Shown here: positions 8,831 to 17,541 of the stretch, one piece after another | How positions within the stretch are numbered: the stretch's first letter is position 1 | Layout of the letters: every line of letters begins with the position of its first letter | DNA from: Armatimonadaceae bacterium | GTDB taxonomy: Bacteria > Armatimonadota > Armatimonadia > Armatimonadales > Armatimonadaceae | NCBI GenBank assembly: GCA_030447685.1 | Contig: JAUJOK010000019.1 | Span: 1 to 37,102, forward strand | Direction: 5' to 3' | DNA: 37,102 nucleotides | Program-made: the position numbers and the translations under genes | Notes under the pieces: generated by a model | What the model was told of the DNA's origin: nothing | The model's input: only the letters and a program-made list of their open reading frames with translations | Databases searched by the model: none

Positions 8831-8912
8831 TTATCGCCGATGTTGACCACGGGCACAAGCCTGTGCCCCTGCCTCGGTCACACGGCGTGTGACCCCGGTC
8901 ATTCCAATGACC
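8796..8912. repeat. Cluster of four short palindromes
   Basis: Four units follow one another: 8796-8813 GGTCACA/TGTGACC, 8851-8868 GGGCACA/TGTGCCC, 8876-8894 GGTCACA/TGTGACC and 8897-8912 GGTCATT/AATGACC. Arms are 7 bp and perfect, with loops of 2-5 bases. Arm bases differ between units but always in compensated pairs, so pairing rather than sequence is kept. Confidence 0.75.
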
Positions 8913-8976
8913 CCGCGCCATTGACCACCATGGAAAAGCGCCGCTGATCGCGCAGGGCGCGAAGTGTCCGAAGAAA

Positions 8977-9120
8977 CTACCGGTTGAACCGGTCGGCCAT
9001 GTTCGCTGCCTCCTGCACGGATTCTTCCTGCCCCAGGCGCGGCGGTTTCCATTGCGGCGTGCCCCAGCGTTTCGGGTCTTCGGCATGCTCCGGGTCGTAG
9101 GCGTCGTAGTTGGAGCGCAA
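8977..9120 (-). CDS. Small hydrophilic protein (47 aa), tentative
   Basis: A TTG start at 9120 follows AAGGAG about eleven bases upstream. The product is strongly charged and coding-like: it begins MRSNYDAYDPEHAEDPKRWG, continues with a WKPPRLGQEESV stretch and ends AANMADRFNR. Codon third positions are GC-rich as in real genes here. There is no match to a known family. It lies just left of the palindrome cluster and could be a free small protein or the tail of a decayed longer gene. Confidence 0.45.
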   Translation of the reverse strand: MRSNYDAYDPEHAEDPKRWGTPQWKPPRLGQEESVQEAANMADRFNR

Positions 9121-9265
9121 GGGAAACTTTCGCTCCTTTCACGGTAAAATAGGGAACGACATGTTGCCTGGTGGACTCTTGCCTTTCGTCGCGCATCGTT
9201 TTGGTGACGCTGCGATTGACGGGTAATGCCGCTTTGCCTACTGAACTGAAAAGGTGTTGTAACCA

Positions 9266-9964
9266 TTGCTTGATAAACTGCGCAAAGTCACCTTCATGGA
9301 CTTCATCGCCTTGCTGACGCGCCCCCTAGTTAAAGACTCGACCAATGATCCATATCATGCCAACTTCCGCTATTTCCTCGAGGAAGTGAACCGCCTGACG
9401 AACTGCCACCTGTTGGAAGTGGGATCACGAGGAAGCGCGCAACGGGCGCTGTTCACCTAGTGCGCCTCTTATACGGGCTTGGATATTCATCCGGGGGAAG
9501 GCGTGAATGTTGTCGGTGACATCCACGCCCTTTCAACCTATTTCCCTGAGCAACGCTTCGATGCCGTCTTTACGATCTCCACCTTTGAGCATTTAGCCAT
9601 GCCCTGGAAAGCGGCTCTTGAGATCAGCAAGGTAATGAACCCAGGTGGCCTATTGTTTATCGCCACCCATCCCACCTGGCCGCCTCATATGCTTCCGTGG
9701 GATTTCTGGCGCTTCTCGCCTGAGGCATTCAAGCTGCTGCTGGGTCGAGACGTTGGCTTCGAAATAGCGAGGTGCGATCAAGGTCTACCCTGCCATATCC
9801 TGCCTTTGAACACGGAAAAATCGACTCGCCGCATCTATACCCAGATCGCGTATATGGGAGTAAGCGTCGTGGCCCGAAAAGTCGCCGAACCCGATCCCAA
9901 GCTGGCCTGGGATATAGATGTCCCTGGTGTACTGAAGACGATGTACCCCGCGCCTCCGGACTAA
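9266..9964 (+). pseudogene. Class I SAM-dependent methyltransferase with an in-frame amber stop
   Basis: One continuous frame from a TTG at 9266 to 9964 is interrupted only by TAG at 9458-9460. Upstream lies motif I (CHLLEVGSRGS, about residues 49-59); downstream lies GLDIHPGEGVNVVGDIH (motif II acidic residue), RFDAVFTISTFEHLAMPWKA (motif IV) and NPGGLLFIATH. The whole would be a methyltransferase of about 232 residues of the Methyltransf_11 type. The stop separates the two halves of the SAM site, so neither fragment should work alone. The frame before and after is otherwise intact, so this is a recent mutation, a base-call error, or a read-through codon. No ribosome site is visible for a restart at 9479. 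Confidence 0.85.
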
Positions 9965-10119
9965 TACTACAGCCGCAGGTATTGCAGGCATATCAGGCCT
10001 CGACGTTGGTAGTGGCACCGCCAACACTAATTATTGTTTGGAAAGTGGCGTGGGGCATAGCGTTGCCTCAGCCCCCCACTCCGAAAGGCTTCACCGCCTG
10101 TTCGAGCCGCTGAAGCCGA

Positions 10120-10323
10120 TTAGTGAGACGCATACAGGTTGCCCTCCGGGTCATACCGATGATAGGGCGAACGGGGCCACTTGTCGCCAGTAGCACGACG
10201 CAGCGTTTGCGCCGCATCAATCACAGCGTCTACGTCTTGGACGAAAGGCCACTGTGCCCGGATCAGGCGCGTCGATTCTTCCCCGCGTTCCGCAATAAGG
10301 ACGCCGACCATTACCAAAACCGT
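10120..10323 (-). CDS. Small hypothetical protein, possibly the tail of a frameshifted gene
   Basis: From a TTG at 10323 (GGAGAG about nine bases upstream) the product is 67 residues with a coding-like sequence: VGVLIAERGEESTRLIRAQW, then DAAQTLRRATGDKWPRSPYH. The same frame is open for about 80 bases further upstream and still looks coding (EEKHDDLRNGQEQGERTV) but has no start codon; an ATG at 10403 lies in another frame. A single indel near 10390 would join them into a protein of about 94 residues. The family is not recognised. It is divergent from the guaB3 promoter. Confidence 0.45.
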   Translation of the reverse strand, partial: TVLVMVGVLIAERGEESTRLIRAQWPFVQDVDAVIDAAQTLRRATGDKWPRSPYHRYDPEGNLYASH

Positions 10324-10442
10324 CCGCTCTCCCTGCTCCTGCCCGTTGCGGAGGTCGTCGTGCTTTTCCTCGCGCGCCGCCGTGGTCTGGTGTCAGAAGC
10401 CATGTGCCTATTACCGCATGCCGCCGCCGTGCCCCCTTTGCC

Positions 10443-10472
10443 TTGACACCCCGATTTAGCCTCGGGTAGAAT
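10443..10472 (+). promoter_or_regulatory. Sigma-70-type promoter of the guaB3-guaA operon
   Basis: TTGACA (10443-10448) and TAGAAT (10467-10472) with an 18-base spacer. The predicted start near 10479 gives a leader of about 36 bases that contains the GGGGAGG ribosome site of guaB3. Confidence 0.8.
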
Positions 10473-10514
10473 GCACGAAACGCGGAGGCAGGTTTTTCGC
10501 GGGGAGGTTGTTGT

Positions 10515-11666
10515 GTGGAGGTAGTCGTCGGGGGGAATAAGCGGGCGCGGCGGGCGTATGGGTTCGATGAGGTGGCGCTGGTTCCGGGGCCGCTGGTTAT
10601 CGACCATAGGGATGTGGACGTTTCATGGACGCTGGGCGGGCGACGTTTCGATATTCCTATTCTCGCTTCCGCCCTGGATGCCGCCGTTAACCCGACGCTG
10701 GCGGCCCGCATGAGCGCTCTGGGCGGTCTGGCGGTGCTGAACCTGGACGGCGTGCAGACCCGCTACGAGGACGCCGAAGATGTTGTACGGCGCATCGCGG
10801 AAGCCCCGCAGGAGGGCGTGGTCGGCCTGATTCAGCAGTTGTATCAGGAGCCGGTCAAAGAAGACTTGATCGCCCGGCGGGTGCGCGAGATACGCGAAGC
10901 GGGCGGCGTGGCGGCGGTGGCGGCGGCCCCGCACACGGCGGAGCGCGCGGCGCGGGCGGCGGTGGAGGCCGGGGCGGAACTGTTCTTCGTTCAAAGCACC
11001 GTCGGCAGCGTCCGCTTCGAGTCCACCCAAATTGAGGCTTTTCCCATCGCCGAATTTTGTCGTAATGCGCCGGTGCCGGTCATCGTCGGAAATACGGTCG
11101 GCTATCAGGCGACGCTGGAGCTGATGGAGGCGGGCGCGGCGGGCGTTCTCGTGGGGGTCGGGCCGGGCCATATCTGTACGTCCCGCAAGGTGCTGGGGAT
11201 CGGCGTTCCGCAGATTACCGCCACCGCTGATTGTGCCGCTGCCCGCGATGAATACTTCGCCCGTACGGGCCGCTACGTTCCCGTTATCACCGACGGCGGC
11301 ATGAAGACCGGCGGCGACATCGCCAAGGCGATTGCCGCCGGGGCGGACGCCGTCATGCTCGGCTCGACCATCGCCGCCGCCGCCGAAGCGCCCGCGCCCG
11401 GCTCCTCCTGGGGCATGGCGACCTTTTCCGCCGATCTGCCGCGCGGTACGCGCATTCGTGTCCCGGTATCGGGGACGCTGGAAGAGATTCTTTTCGGCCC
11501 CGCGCACCGCGATGACGGCACGATGAACCTGGTCGGCGCGCTGCGGCTCTCGATGGGATCGCTGGGCGCGCGCACGATTGCGGAGATGCAGCGGGTGGAA
11601 ATGATGATCGCCCCGTCGCTGCCCACCGAAGGTAAGTCCCTTCAGCGGGCGCAGGGGGTCGGGTAG
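10515..11666 (+). CDS. guaB3: GuaB3-type IMP dehydrogenase
   Basis: Predicted to oxidise IMP to XMP with NAD+, the committed step to guanine nucleotides. At 383 residues it lacks the CBS pair of classical GuaB and matches the GuaB3 family (TIGR01304-like) of actinobacteria and cyanobacteria. The substrate loop [21 protein letters not shown] carries the catalytic Cys221, and [27 protein letters not shown] (259-284) forms the phosphate-binding loop of the TIM barrel. The GTG at 10515 follows GGGGAGG at ideal spacing. It lies two bases before guaA and behind a strong promoter, so synthesis of XMP and GMP is co-ordinated. GuaB3 was long listed as IMPDH-like; the pairing with guaA supports a true IMPDH role, and no classical guaB is in the window. 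Confidence 0.93.
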   Translation: MEVVVGGNKRARRAYGFDEVALVPGPLVIDHRDVDVSWTLGGRRFDIPILASALDAAVNPTLAARMSALGGLAVLNLDGVQTRYEDAEDVVRRIAEAPQEGVVGLIQQLYQEPVKEDLIARRVREIREAGGVAAVAAAPHTAERAARAAVEAGAELFFVQSTVGSVRFESTQIEAFPIAEFCRNAPVPVIVGNTVGYQATLELMEAGAAGVLVGVGPGHICTSRKVLGIGVPQITATADCAAARDEYFARTGRYVPVITDGGMKTGGDIAKAIAAGADAVMLGSTIAAAAEAPAPGSSWGMATFSADLPRGTRIRVPVSGTLEEILFGPAHRDDGTMNLVGALRLSMGSLGARTIAEMQRVEMMIAPSLPTEGKSLQRAQGVG

Positions 11667-11668
11667 CC

Positions 11669-13228
11669 GTGGCGACCTCCCCGATAAAGCCGCCGCACCC
11701 CGATGAGTTAGTGGTCGTTCTGGATTTCGGCGCGCAGTACACCCAGCTTATCGCCCGCCGGGTGCGCGAATGCCGTGTCTACTGCGAAATCGTGCCCTCC
11801 GACACGCCGCTCGCCGCCGTGCTGGCCCGCAAGCCGCTGGGTATCGTCTTTTCCGGTGGCCCCTCGTCCTGCTACGAGCCGGATGCGCCCCAGGTGGACC
11901 CGGCCATCTACGACGCTGGTATCCCGGTGCTGGGAATCTGCTACGGCATGCAGCTTATGGCGCGGCAGTTAGGCGGGGAGGTGATCCCCGGCGACCGGCG
12001 CGAATACGGCAAAACGCAGCTTGACGTGGTGGACGGCTCCGACCTGTTTCGCGGGCTGAACCCGGAACTGGTCTGCTGGATGAGCCACGGCGACACTGTC
12101 CAGGCCCCGCCGCCCGGCTTCCACGTTACGGCCAAAACGCCCTCGACGCCGGTTGCGGCCATGTCCAATCGGGAGCGGCGTCTGTTCGGCGTCCAGTTCC
12201 ACCCGGAAGTCGTGCATACGCCCTGGGGCACGGAGATTATCCGCAACTTCCTGTACGAACACTGCGGGGCAAAGGGGCTGTGGACGATGGAGTCGTTCGT
12301 GCGCGACGCCACCGAATCAATCCGCGTCCAGGTCGGCGACCGGCGCGTCGTCTGCGGGCTGTCGGGGGGCATCGATTCGGCCACCGTCGCCGCCCTCGTC
12401 CACCGCGCTATCGGCGATCAGCTAACGTGTATCTTCGTCAACACGGGTCTGCTGCGCAAGGACGAGGGGACACAGGTGCGGGCGACGTTCGCCGACCATT
12501 TCAAGATTCCGCTGGTGTACGCCGATGTCAAAGACCGCTTTCTGGCGCTCCTGGCCGGTGTCACCGACCCGGAAAAGAAGCGCAAGATCATCGGCAACGA
12601 GTTTGTGGCGGTCTTCGAGGAGGAGGCGCAGCGTATCGCCTGCGTGGACTATCTGGCGCAGGGGACGCTATACCCGGACGTGATCGAGTCCGGCACGAAA
12701 AATGCGGCAAAGATAAAAACGCACCACAATGTCGGCGGTCTGCCGGAAAACATGCGGATGAAGCTGATCGAGCCGCTGCGCTTCCTTTTCAAGGACGAGG
12801 TGCGCCGCGTCGCCGAGGAGCTGGGCCTGCCGTCCGAGATGGTCTGGCGGCAGCCGTTCCCCGGTCCCGGCCTTGCCATCCGTATCACCGGCGAGGTGAC
12901 ACTGGAGCGGCTGGAGATGCTGCGCGCCGCCGATGCGATTGTGGTGGAGGAGATAAAGCGGGCGGGGCTATACCGCCGCGTCTGGCAGAGCTTCGCGGTG
13001 CTGCCGGATACCAAATCGGTGGGCGTGATGGGCGACCAGCGCACCTACGCCTATCCGATTGTTCTGCGCATCGTCAGCAGCGAGGATGCGATGACGGCGG
13101 ACTGGGCGCGTCTGCCCTATGAGGTGCTGGAGCGCATCTCCAGCCGTATCGTCGGCGAGGTGCACGGCATCAACCGGGTGGTGTACGACATTACATCAAA
13201 GCCGCCGGGAACGATTGAGTGGGAGTAA
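11669..13228 (+). CDS. guaA: GMP synthase (glutamine-hydrolysing)
   Basis: Converts XMP, ATP and glutamine to GMP. The 519-residue protein has the full three-domain layout: class I glutamine amidotransferase at 1-200 with triad Cys91 (GICYGMQ), His178 and Glu180 (VQFHPE); ATP pyrophosphatase domain from about 205 with the PP-loop [10 protein letters not shown] (231-240); and the C-terminal dimerisation domain ending KPPGTIEWE. Length and motifs are normal. The GTG start at 11669 is two bases after the guaB3 stop, and a glycosyltransferase follows six bases after its own stop, so it sits in the middle of an operon. Confidence 0.98.
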   Translation: MATSPIKPPHPDELVVVLDFGAQYTQLIARRVRECRVYCEIVPSDTPLAAVLARKPLGIVFSGGPSSCYEPDAPQVDPAIYDAGIPVLGICYGMQLMARQLGGEVIPGDRREYGKTQLDVVDGSDLFRGLNPELVCWMSHGDTVQAPPPGFHVTAKTPSTPVAAMSNRERRLFGVQFHPEVVHTPWGTEIIRNFLYEHCGAKGLWTMESFVRDATESIRVQVGDRRVVCGLSGGIDSATVAALVHRAIGDQLTCIFVNTGLLRKDEGTQVRATFADHFKIPLVYADVKDRFLALLAGVTDPEKKRKIIGNEFVAVFEEEAQRIACVDYLAQGTLYPDVIESGTKNAAKIKTHHNVGGLPENMRMKLIEPLRFLFKDEVRRVAEELGLPSEMVWRQPFPGPGLAIRITGEVTLERLEMLRAADAIVVEEIKRAGLYRRVWQSFAVLPDTKSVGVMGDQRTYAYPIVLRIVSSEDAMTADWARLPYEVLERISSRIVGEVHGINRVVYDITSKPPGTIEWE

Positions 13229-13234
13229 GTAACG

Positions 13235-14149
13235 ATGACAGACAGCAGCCCCGACAGCCCCCGCGTCGCCATTATCCTGGTCAGTTATAAAGGCCGCGAA
13301 GACACCCTGGAGTGCCTGCGCTCGCTCGAACAACTGACCTACCCTGCCCGTGATGTCATTGTGGTCGATCAGAACTCCGGCGACGGCACCCCCGAAGCCG
13401 TGCGGGAAAGCTTCCCCTGGGCGCACGTCATCGAGAACCCGGTCAATAATGGCTTTGCGGGCGGGAACAATGTGGGCATGAAGGCCGCTCTGGAGCGCGG
13501 GGTGGACTATCTGTTTCTGCTGAACAACGACACGACGGTCGAGCCGGGCCTGCTGGAGCCGCTGGTGGAGCTGGCCGAAAGCGACGCCCGTATCGGCGTG
13601 GTCGGGCCGAAGATGCTGTATTACGGCGAGCCGGACACGATCTGGGCGGCAGGCGGCGCGATAAACTGGCGCGGGCATTCGGTTCTGCTGGGGGAAGGAA
13701 CGAAGGATGCGCCGGGGGGCGAGCCGCGCCCGGTGGATTTCGTGGTCGGCTGCGGCCTGATGGTCAAGCGCAAGGTGGTGGAGCAGGTCGGTCTGCTGGA
13801 CGAACGTTATTTCATCTATTACGAGGAGACCGATCTGTGCGCTCGCATCCGCAAGGCCGGTTTCCAGGTTCTTTATCAGCCTAACGCGCGGCTGTGGCAC
13901 AAGGTTTCGCGCACATTCGGCGCAGGCTCGGAATTCACGTTATACTATATGCGGCGCAATGTGCTGCTGTACCTGGGGGAACATGGCACGCGGCCCCTGC
14001 TGGGACGCCTGGCCGCGCTGGGCGATGCGCTGCGGCTTTCGCTGGTGTGGACGCTTCAGGGCAAAAAAGCGCGCCGCGACGTTCTGCTGTGCGCTCTGCG
14101 CGACTACCGGCGGGGCCAATTCGGCAAGTCCAAAATCTCCTTTTCATAG
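13235..14149 (+). CDS. Family 2 glycosyltransferase
   Basis: Predicted cytoplasmic, membrane-associated sugar transferase for a surface polysaccharide. The 304-residue protein has a GT-A fold: N-terminal VAIILVSYKGREDTLECLRSL (11-31), VIVVDQNSGDGT, the NNGFAGGNNVGM block (71-82) and the metal-binding LLNNDTTVEP (95-104). Later FYYEETDLCARIRKAGF-type residues (FIYYEETDLCARI) give the acceptor/base region, as in rhamnosyltransferase-like WbbL proteins. A short basic hydrophobic tail may touch the membrane. It follows guaA by six bases, so it is probably co-transcribed although functionally unrelated. The donor sugar cannot be told. Confidence 0.92.
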   Translation: MTDSSPDSPRVAIILVSYKGREDTLECLRSLEQLTYPARDVIVVDQNSGDGTPEAVRESFPWAHVIENPVNNGFAGGNNVGMKAALERGVDYLFLLNNDTTVEPGLLEPLVELAESDARIGVVGPKMLYYGEPDTIWAAGGAINWRGHSVLLGEGTKDAPGGEPRPVDFVVGCGLMVKRKVVEQVGLLDERYFIYYEETDLCARIRKAGFQVLYQPNARLWHKVSRTFGAGSEFTLYYMRRNVLLYLGEHGTRPLLGRLAALGDALRLSLVWTLQGKKARRDVLLCALRDYRRGQFGKSKISFS

Positions 14150-14252
14150 GATGGCCCCCACCCCTAACCCCTCTCCCACAGTGTGGGGGAGGGGAGGCAG
14201 GAAGTGCTAAGTTCGGTTTCCGGTATCCCCATTATTGGGGGCGGAGGGGGTC
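14150..14252. repeat. Palindromic intergenic element (MITE/REP-like)
   Basis: The gap between the glycosyltransferase and hpt holds a hairpin CCCCTC-TCCCACA/TGTGGGGGAGGGG (14167-14194) and then CCCC-ATTATT-GGGGGCGG (14227-14244). The second part has the same loop and right arm as the 36-bp palindromes inside the GH2 gene. Confidence 0.65.
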
Positions 14253-14265
14253 TGTTCAGGTTCCC

Positions 14266-14823
14266 ATGAGACGACCACATCCCGACATCGCCCATATCCG
14301 CATCAATGAGGAAGAGATCGCCGCGCGCGTGGCGGCGCTCGGCGCGGAGATTTCCCGTGATTACGAGGGCAAGGACTTAGTGCTCGTCGGTATCCTCAAG
14401 GGGGCGACGCTGTTCCTGGCGGACCTGGTGCGCCGCATCGAGATACCGCTGGCCTTTGATTTCGTCGCTATCGGCTCCTACGGGGCCGATACGCGCTCCT
14501 CCGGCGTCGTGCGTATCCTGAAAGATCTGGACGAAGCGGTGGAAAGCCGCCATGTACTGGTGATCGAGGATGTCACCGACAAGCGCAGCGCGCTGCGCTT
14601 GTCCTACGTCACTGAAAACCTGCGCTCGCGCCGGGCGGCGAGTGTACGTGTGTGTACGCTGCTGGACAAGCCCACGCGCCGCGCTTCCGAGGTGACGCCG
14701 GATTATCAGGGTTTCACGGTGGATGAAGAATACGTGGTGGGGTACGGGCTGGACTATCTGGGGCGGTATCGCTCGCTGCCCTATATCGGCGTGCTCAAGC
14801 CGGAAATCTATGGCGGCGGATAA
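14266..14823 (+). CDS. hpt: Hypoxanthine phosphoribosyltransferase, altered PRPP loop
   Basis: Salvages hypoxanthine (and guanine) to IMP/GMP using PRPP, which fits its place next to guaB3-guaA. The 185-residue protein shows LKGATLF (45-51, pyrophosphate loop), IGSYGADTRSSGVVRILKDLD (flexible catalytic loop), the ED pair 101-102 and the purine-binding VCTLLDKPTRR and EYVVGYGLDY near the C-terminus. The PRPP phosphate loop is unusual: EDVTDKRSALRLSY instead of the common EDIxDTGLTLSY, with two extra residues (KR) and loss of the T-G-x-T pattern. The ATG at 14266 is chosen because homology starts there; an upstream frame of the same phase is antisense-like read-through. Activity may be changed; the family assignment is secure. 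Confidence 0.93.
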   Translation: MRRPHPDIAHIRINEEEIAARVAALGAEISRDYEGKDLVLVGILKGATLFLADLVRRIEIPLAFDFVAIGSYGADTRSSGVVRILKDLDEAVESRHVLVIEDVTDKRSALRLSYVTENLRSRRAASVRVCTLLDKPTRRASEVTPDYQGFTVDEEYVVGYGLDYLGRYRSLPYIGVLKPEIYGGG

Positions 14824-14856
14824 GCGCGCGGCAGTTTCATTGCGCGTTTTGCGTGG

Positions 14857-14862
14857 TATAAT
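14857..14862 (+). promoter_or_regulatory. Likely -10 box for rho
   Basis: A consensus TATAAT 34 bases after the hpt stop. The -35 region (TTTCAT, 16 bases upstream) is weak. It would give rho a leader of about 365 bases. Confidence 0.5.
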
Positions 14863-14867
14863 AAGCA

Positions 14868-15233
14868 CGGTTTTATCTTCCTTTCTGCGGTGCCCGTTGC
14901 CGGAATCCCGCTGACCCCCACGTTGAGCGTTTCTCGTTCCGCGTTTGTAAATGCCGGATATTCCGTTTCGAGCATCGGCTTCGCTGGCGGCGTGCGTCCC
15001 GCAGACGGCGTGCGTCCCGCAGGCGACTCAACTTTTCTGCCCTGTGCGCTCGCTGGCGGACCGCCCGCCACGACTGATTCTTCGAGCTAATTTTTCAGCG
15101 ACATCAACCCATTTAGAACCGTACTGCACTGCGACAGCCGCGCGGCCAGCTTTTTTCACGACCTGTCGCCGTGACCGACCCGCTGGCTTATTATCCGCGC
15201 TCACCGCGCCTGAACATCTGAGGAAAAGACTGC
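14868..15233 (+). other. Long untranslated leader in front of rho, with a tandem repeat
   Basis: No convincing gene lies in these 366 bases. They contain two direct copies of GGCGTGCGTCCCGCAG (14989-15004 and 15007-15022, period 18) and are C-rich and G-poor in places (15050-15180), which is the composition of rut-like Rho loading sites. A long leader is compatible with the autogenous control by Rho-dependent attenuation known for rho in other bacteria; here that is inference. Confidence 0.45.
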
Positions 15234-16775
15234 ATGGAATCCACCGACCCTATCGTCCCGGAAAAAATCGCTCCGGACGCCACCCCTGCCGCGGCGGACG
15301 GCGTAGCTACCGCCGCGCCCCCCGCGCCCCCCACTCGCCGCCGTGTGTCTCGCTCCGCGCCCGCCGACGGTGCAGGCGGCGAGCGCAGCAGCGGCAGCAG
15401 CCGCGAGCGCAGCAGCGGGGATCGCTCCACTGCAGATCGCTCCAGCGTGGAAACCTCGGACGGGGAGCCGCAGCCGCCGCTGCCACAGGTACGTATGCGT
15501 CCGGAGCGTTCCGAACGATCTGAGCAGCAGCAGAGGCCCGAACGTGGACGATCCGACCGCTCCGATGGCGAAAGAATGCGGTCTGAGCGCGGCGGTTCCG
15601 ATCGTGAGCGCTCCGACCGTGAGCGCCCCGGGCGTTCCGCCGACAGCGGCGATGACGCGATGGTCGGGCAGGGCGTGCTGGAGATACTTCCCGACGGCTG
15701 GGGCTTTCTGCGCCATGATAACTTCGTCGCCAATGGCGAGGACATCTATGTGTCGCAGACCCAGATCAAGCGTTTCGGTCTGAAGACCGGCGACACCGTC
15801 ACCGGACAGATTCGCCCGCCCAAGGAGCAGGAGAAATACTACGGCCTGCTGCGCGTCGAGCGCGTTAACGGAGTCGATCCGGAAACCGCGCGTAATCGTC
15901 CGCAGTTCGACGATCTGGTTCCGATCTACCCGAACGAGCGTCTCATCCTGGAAACCGACCCGCGCAATGCGGCGGCGCGCTTTATCGACCTGATCGCCCC
16001 TATCGGCAAAGGCCAGCGCGGCCTGATCGTCGCCCCGCCCAAGGCGGGCAAAACGATTCTGCTCAAATCCATCGCTAACTCGATCACCGCGAATCATCCT
16101 GAAATACAGCTCATGGTGCTCCTTATCGATGAGCGCCCGGAAGAGGTAACAGACATCCGCCGCTCCGTGCAGGGCGAGGTCGTCGCCTCCACTTTCGATG
16201 AACTGCCGGAAAACCACATGCGGGTCGCCGATATGGTGCTGGAAAAGGCGAAGCGCTCGGTGGAGATGGGCACGGACGTGGTGGTTCTGCTGGACTCGAT
16301 CACGCGCCTGTCGCGCGCCTCCAACCTGACGGTCAACCCATCGGGCCGCACCCTTCAGGGCGGTCTCGACCCCGCCGCGATCTATCGTCCGAAACGTTTC
16401 TTCGGCGCGGCACGTAATATTGAAAACGGTGGGTCGCTGACGATCATCGCCACGGCCCTGGTGGAAACCGGCTCCCGCATGGACGACATCATTTTTGAAG
16501 AGTTCAAGGGAACGGGTAACATGGAACTCAAGCTGGACAGAAGTCTGGCCGAGCAGCGCACCTACCCGGCCATAGACATCAAGGCGTCCGGCACACGCCA
16601 CGACGAGCTTCTGTATCCTGAAGAGGACCTGAAGCGGCTGTGGCAACTTCACCGCGTTCTGGCGGGTCTGGGTACCAAGGAAGCCACGGAACTGCTGCTG
16701 AACCGGCTGAATGCGACGAAATCGAATAAAGAGTTCCTGAGCATGGTAAATAAGTCCGCCAAGGACAATGACTAA
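15234..16775 (+). CDS. rho: Transcription termination factor Rho with a disordered N-terminal extension
   Basis: Hexameric RNA-dependent ATPase that ends transcription. In 513 residues, the RNA-binding cold-shock domain runs at about 147-225 ([17 protein letters not shown]) and the motor domain from about 226 with Walker A APPKAGKT (267-274), [12 protein letters not shown], the Walker [12 protein letters not shown] and the Q/R-loop region. The usual N-terminal helical Rho_N bundle is not seen; residues 1-145 are instead low-complexity, first Pro/Ala, then Arg/Ser/Asp/Glu repeats ([20 protein letters not shown]). Such extensions occur in several high-GC phyla and may add RNA binding or condensate behaviour. 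The ATG follows GAGGAAAAG. A BFN-domain gene follows 20 bases downstream. Confidence 0.97.
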   Translation: MESTDPIVPEKIAPDATPAAADGVATAAPPAPPTRRRVSRSAPADGAGGERSSGSSRERSSGDRSTADRSSVETSDGEPQPPLPQVRMRPERSERSEQQQRPERGRSDRSDGERMRSERGGSDRERSDRERPGRSADSGDDAMVGQGVLEILPDGWGFLRHDNFVANGEDIYVSQTQIKRFGLKTGDTVTGQIRPPKEQEKYYGLLRVERVNGVDPETARNRPQFDDLVPIYPNERLILETDPRNAAARFIDLIAPIGKGQRGLIVAPPKAGKTILLKSIANSITANHPEIQLMVLLIDERPEEVTDIRRSVQGEVVASTFDELPENHMRVADMVLEKAKRSVEMGTDVVVLLDSITRLSRASNLTVNPSGRTLQGGLDPAAIYRPKRFFGAARNIENGGSLTIIATALVETGSRMDDIIFEEFKGTGNMELKLDRSLAEQRTYPAIDIKASGTRHDELLYPEEDLKRLWQLHRVLAGLGTKEATELLLNRLNATKSNKEFLSMVNKSAKDND

Positions 16776-16795
16776 GAAGCGTAGGAAGAAACAAG

Positions 16796-17371
16796 ATGGC
16801 CAATGACTTCCGCGACCTTTTTGGGGAAGACTGGAAGCCCGGAGAAAATGATCTGCCGCGCCCCGACCGGCGCGGCGGGGAAGGGGAAGGCGCGCCCAGC
16901 GAGACGTCCGAGAACGAAAACCGGCAGCCGCGCGCACTGAACGAAAAAGAGGTAAAGGTACAGGGTATCTGGGGGTATCAGGACGCTCAGAACCCGGACG
17001 CCGCGCCCAAGCAGACGTTTGTGTTGCTGCGCGATAACCGGGGGCGGCGCGTCCCGATCTTCATCGGCCCGTTCGAGACGCTCGCCATCTCGATGGCGCT
17101 CGAAGGCGTTACCGTAGACCGTCCGATGACGCACGACCTGCTGAAAAACTCTATAGAGCGTCTGGGCGGCACCATCGAGCGCATCACCATCGACGACCTG
17201 TGGCAGCAGACCTTTTACGCCAAGATAACCGTCACGCAGAAGGGCGGCGAATCGCTCGACATCGACGCCCGCCCGTCCGATGCCATCGCGCTGGCCCTTC
17301 GCGCTCGCTCGCCCATCTATATGGCCGAGTCCGTCATCGAAAGCATCAAAGAAGAACCCGAACCCGGCTAA
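16796..17371 (+). CDS. Bifunctional nuclease domain protein (BFN, DUF151)
   Basis: The 191-residue soluble protein has an acidic low-complexity N-terminus (1-45), then the BFN/DUF151 domain at about 45-185: VKVQGIWGYQ, VLLRDNRGRRVPIFIGPFETLAISMALEGV, RPMTHDLLKNSIERLGG and the C-terminal SLDIDARPSDAIALALRARSPIYMAE. The RPSDAIALA block is the family hallmark. Family members have been reported with DNase/RNase activity in plants, while bacterial roles remain unclear. The ATG is preceded by AGGAAG at good spacing, only 20 bases after rho, so the two are co-transcribed, and a strong terminator follows. A link to RNA handling with Rho is tempting but unproved. Confidence 0.93.
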   Translation: MANDFRDLFGEDWKPGENDLPRPDRRGGEGEGAPSETSENENRQPRALNEKEVKVQGIWGYQDAQNPDAAPKQTFVLLRDNRGRRVPIFIGPFETLAISMALEGVTVDRPMTHDLLKNSIERLGGTIERITIDDLWQQTFYAKITVTQKGGESLDIDARPSDAIALALRARSPIYMAESVIESIKEEPEPG

Positions 17372-17392
17372 AGCGGGGCAGGGATGCAGATA

Positions 17393-17429
17393 AACCGGGG
17401 AGGCGAAAATTGCCTCCCCGGTTGTTTGG
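17393..17429 (+). terminator. Intrinsic terminator of the rho operon
   Basis: A perfect 12-bp stem AACCGGGGAGGC/GCCTCCCCGGTT with a 7-base A-rich loop and a short GTTTGG tail, 22 bases past the BFN stop. Confidence 0.8.
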
Positions 17430-17541
17430 TAATCCTACAGTGGATGTCCCTTGGAACAGGCGCACTGCCAGGGGTAAAGAAGATTTCAGCAATTTTATGT
17501 ATTATGCCGAAAGGGTGCTGAGGTTTCGGTATAATAACAAG

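Noticed and set aside
8796..8912. CRISPR array
   Set aside because: Units are 16-19 bases, vary in sequence and have irregular spacing; no cas genes are nearby.
14989..15022. Tandem repeat in the rho leader as a regulatory protein site
   Set aside because: Only two direct copies with no palindromic symmetry; kept as a repeat note without function.
15201..16937. A 578-codon open frame antisense to rho
   Set aside because: It lies wholly opposite rho and the start of the BFN gene, with their clear conserved motifs. High GC at third positions keeps the antisense frame open by chance; no ribosome site or family match.
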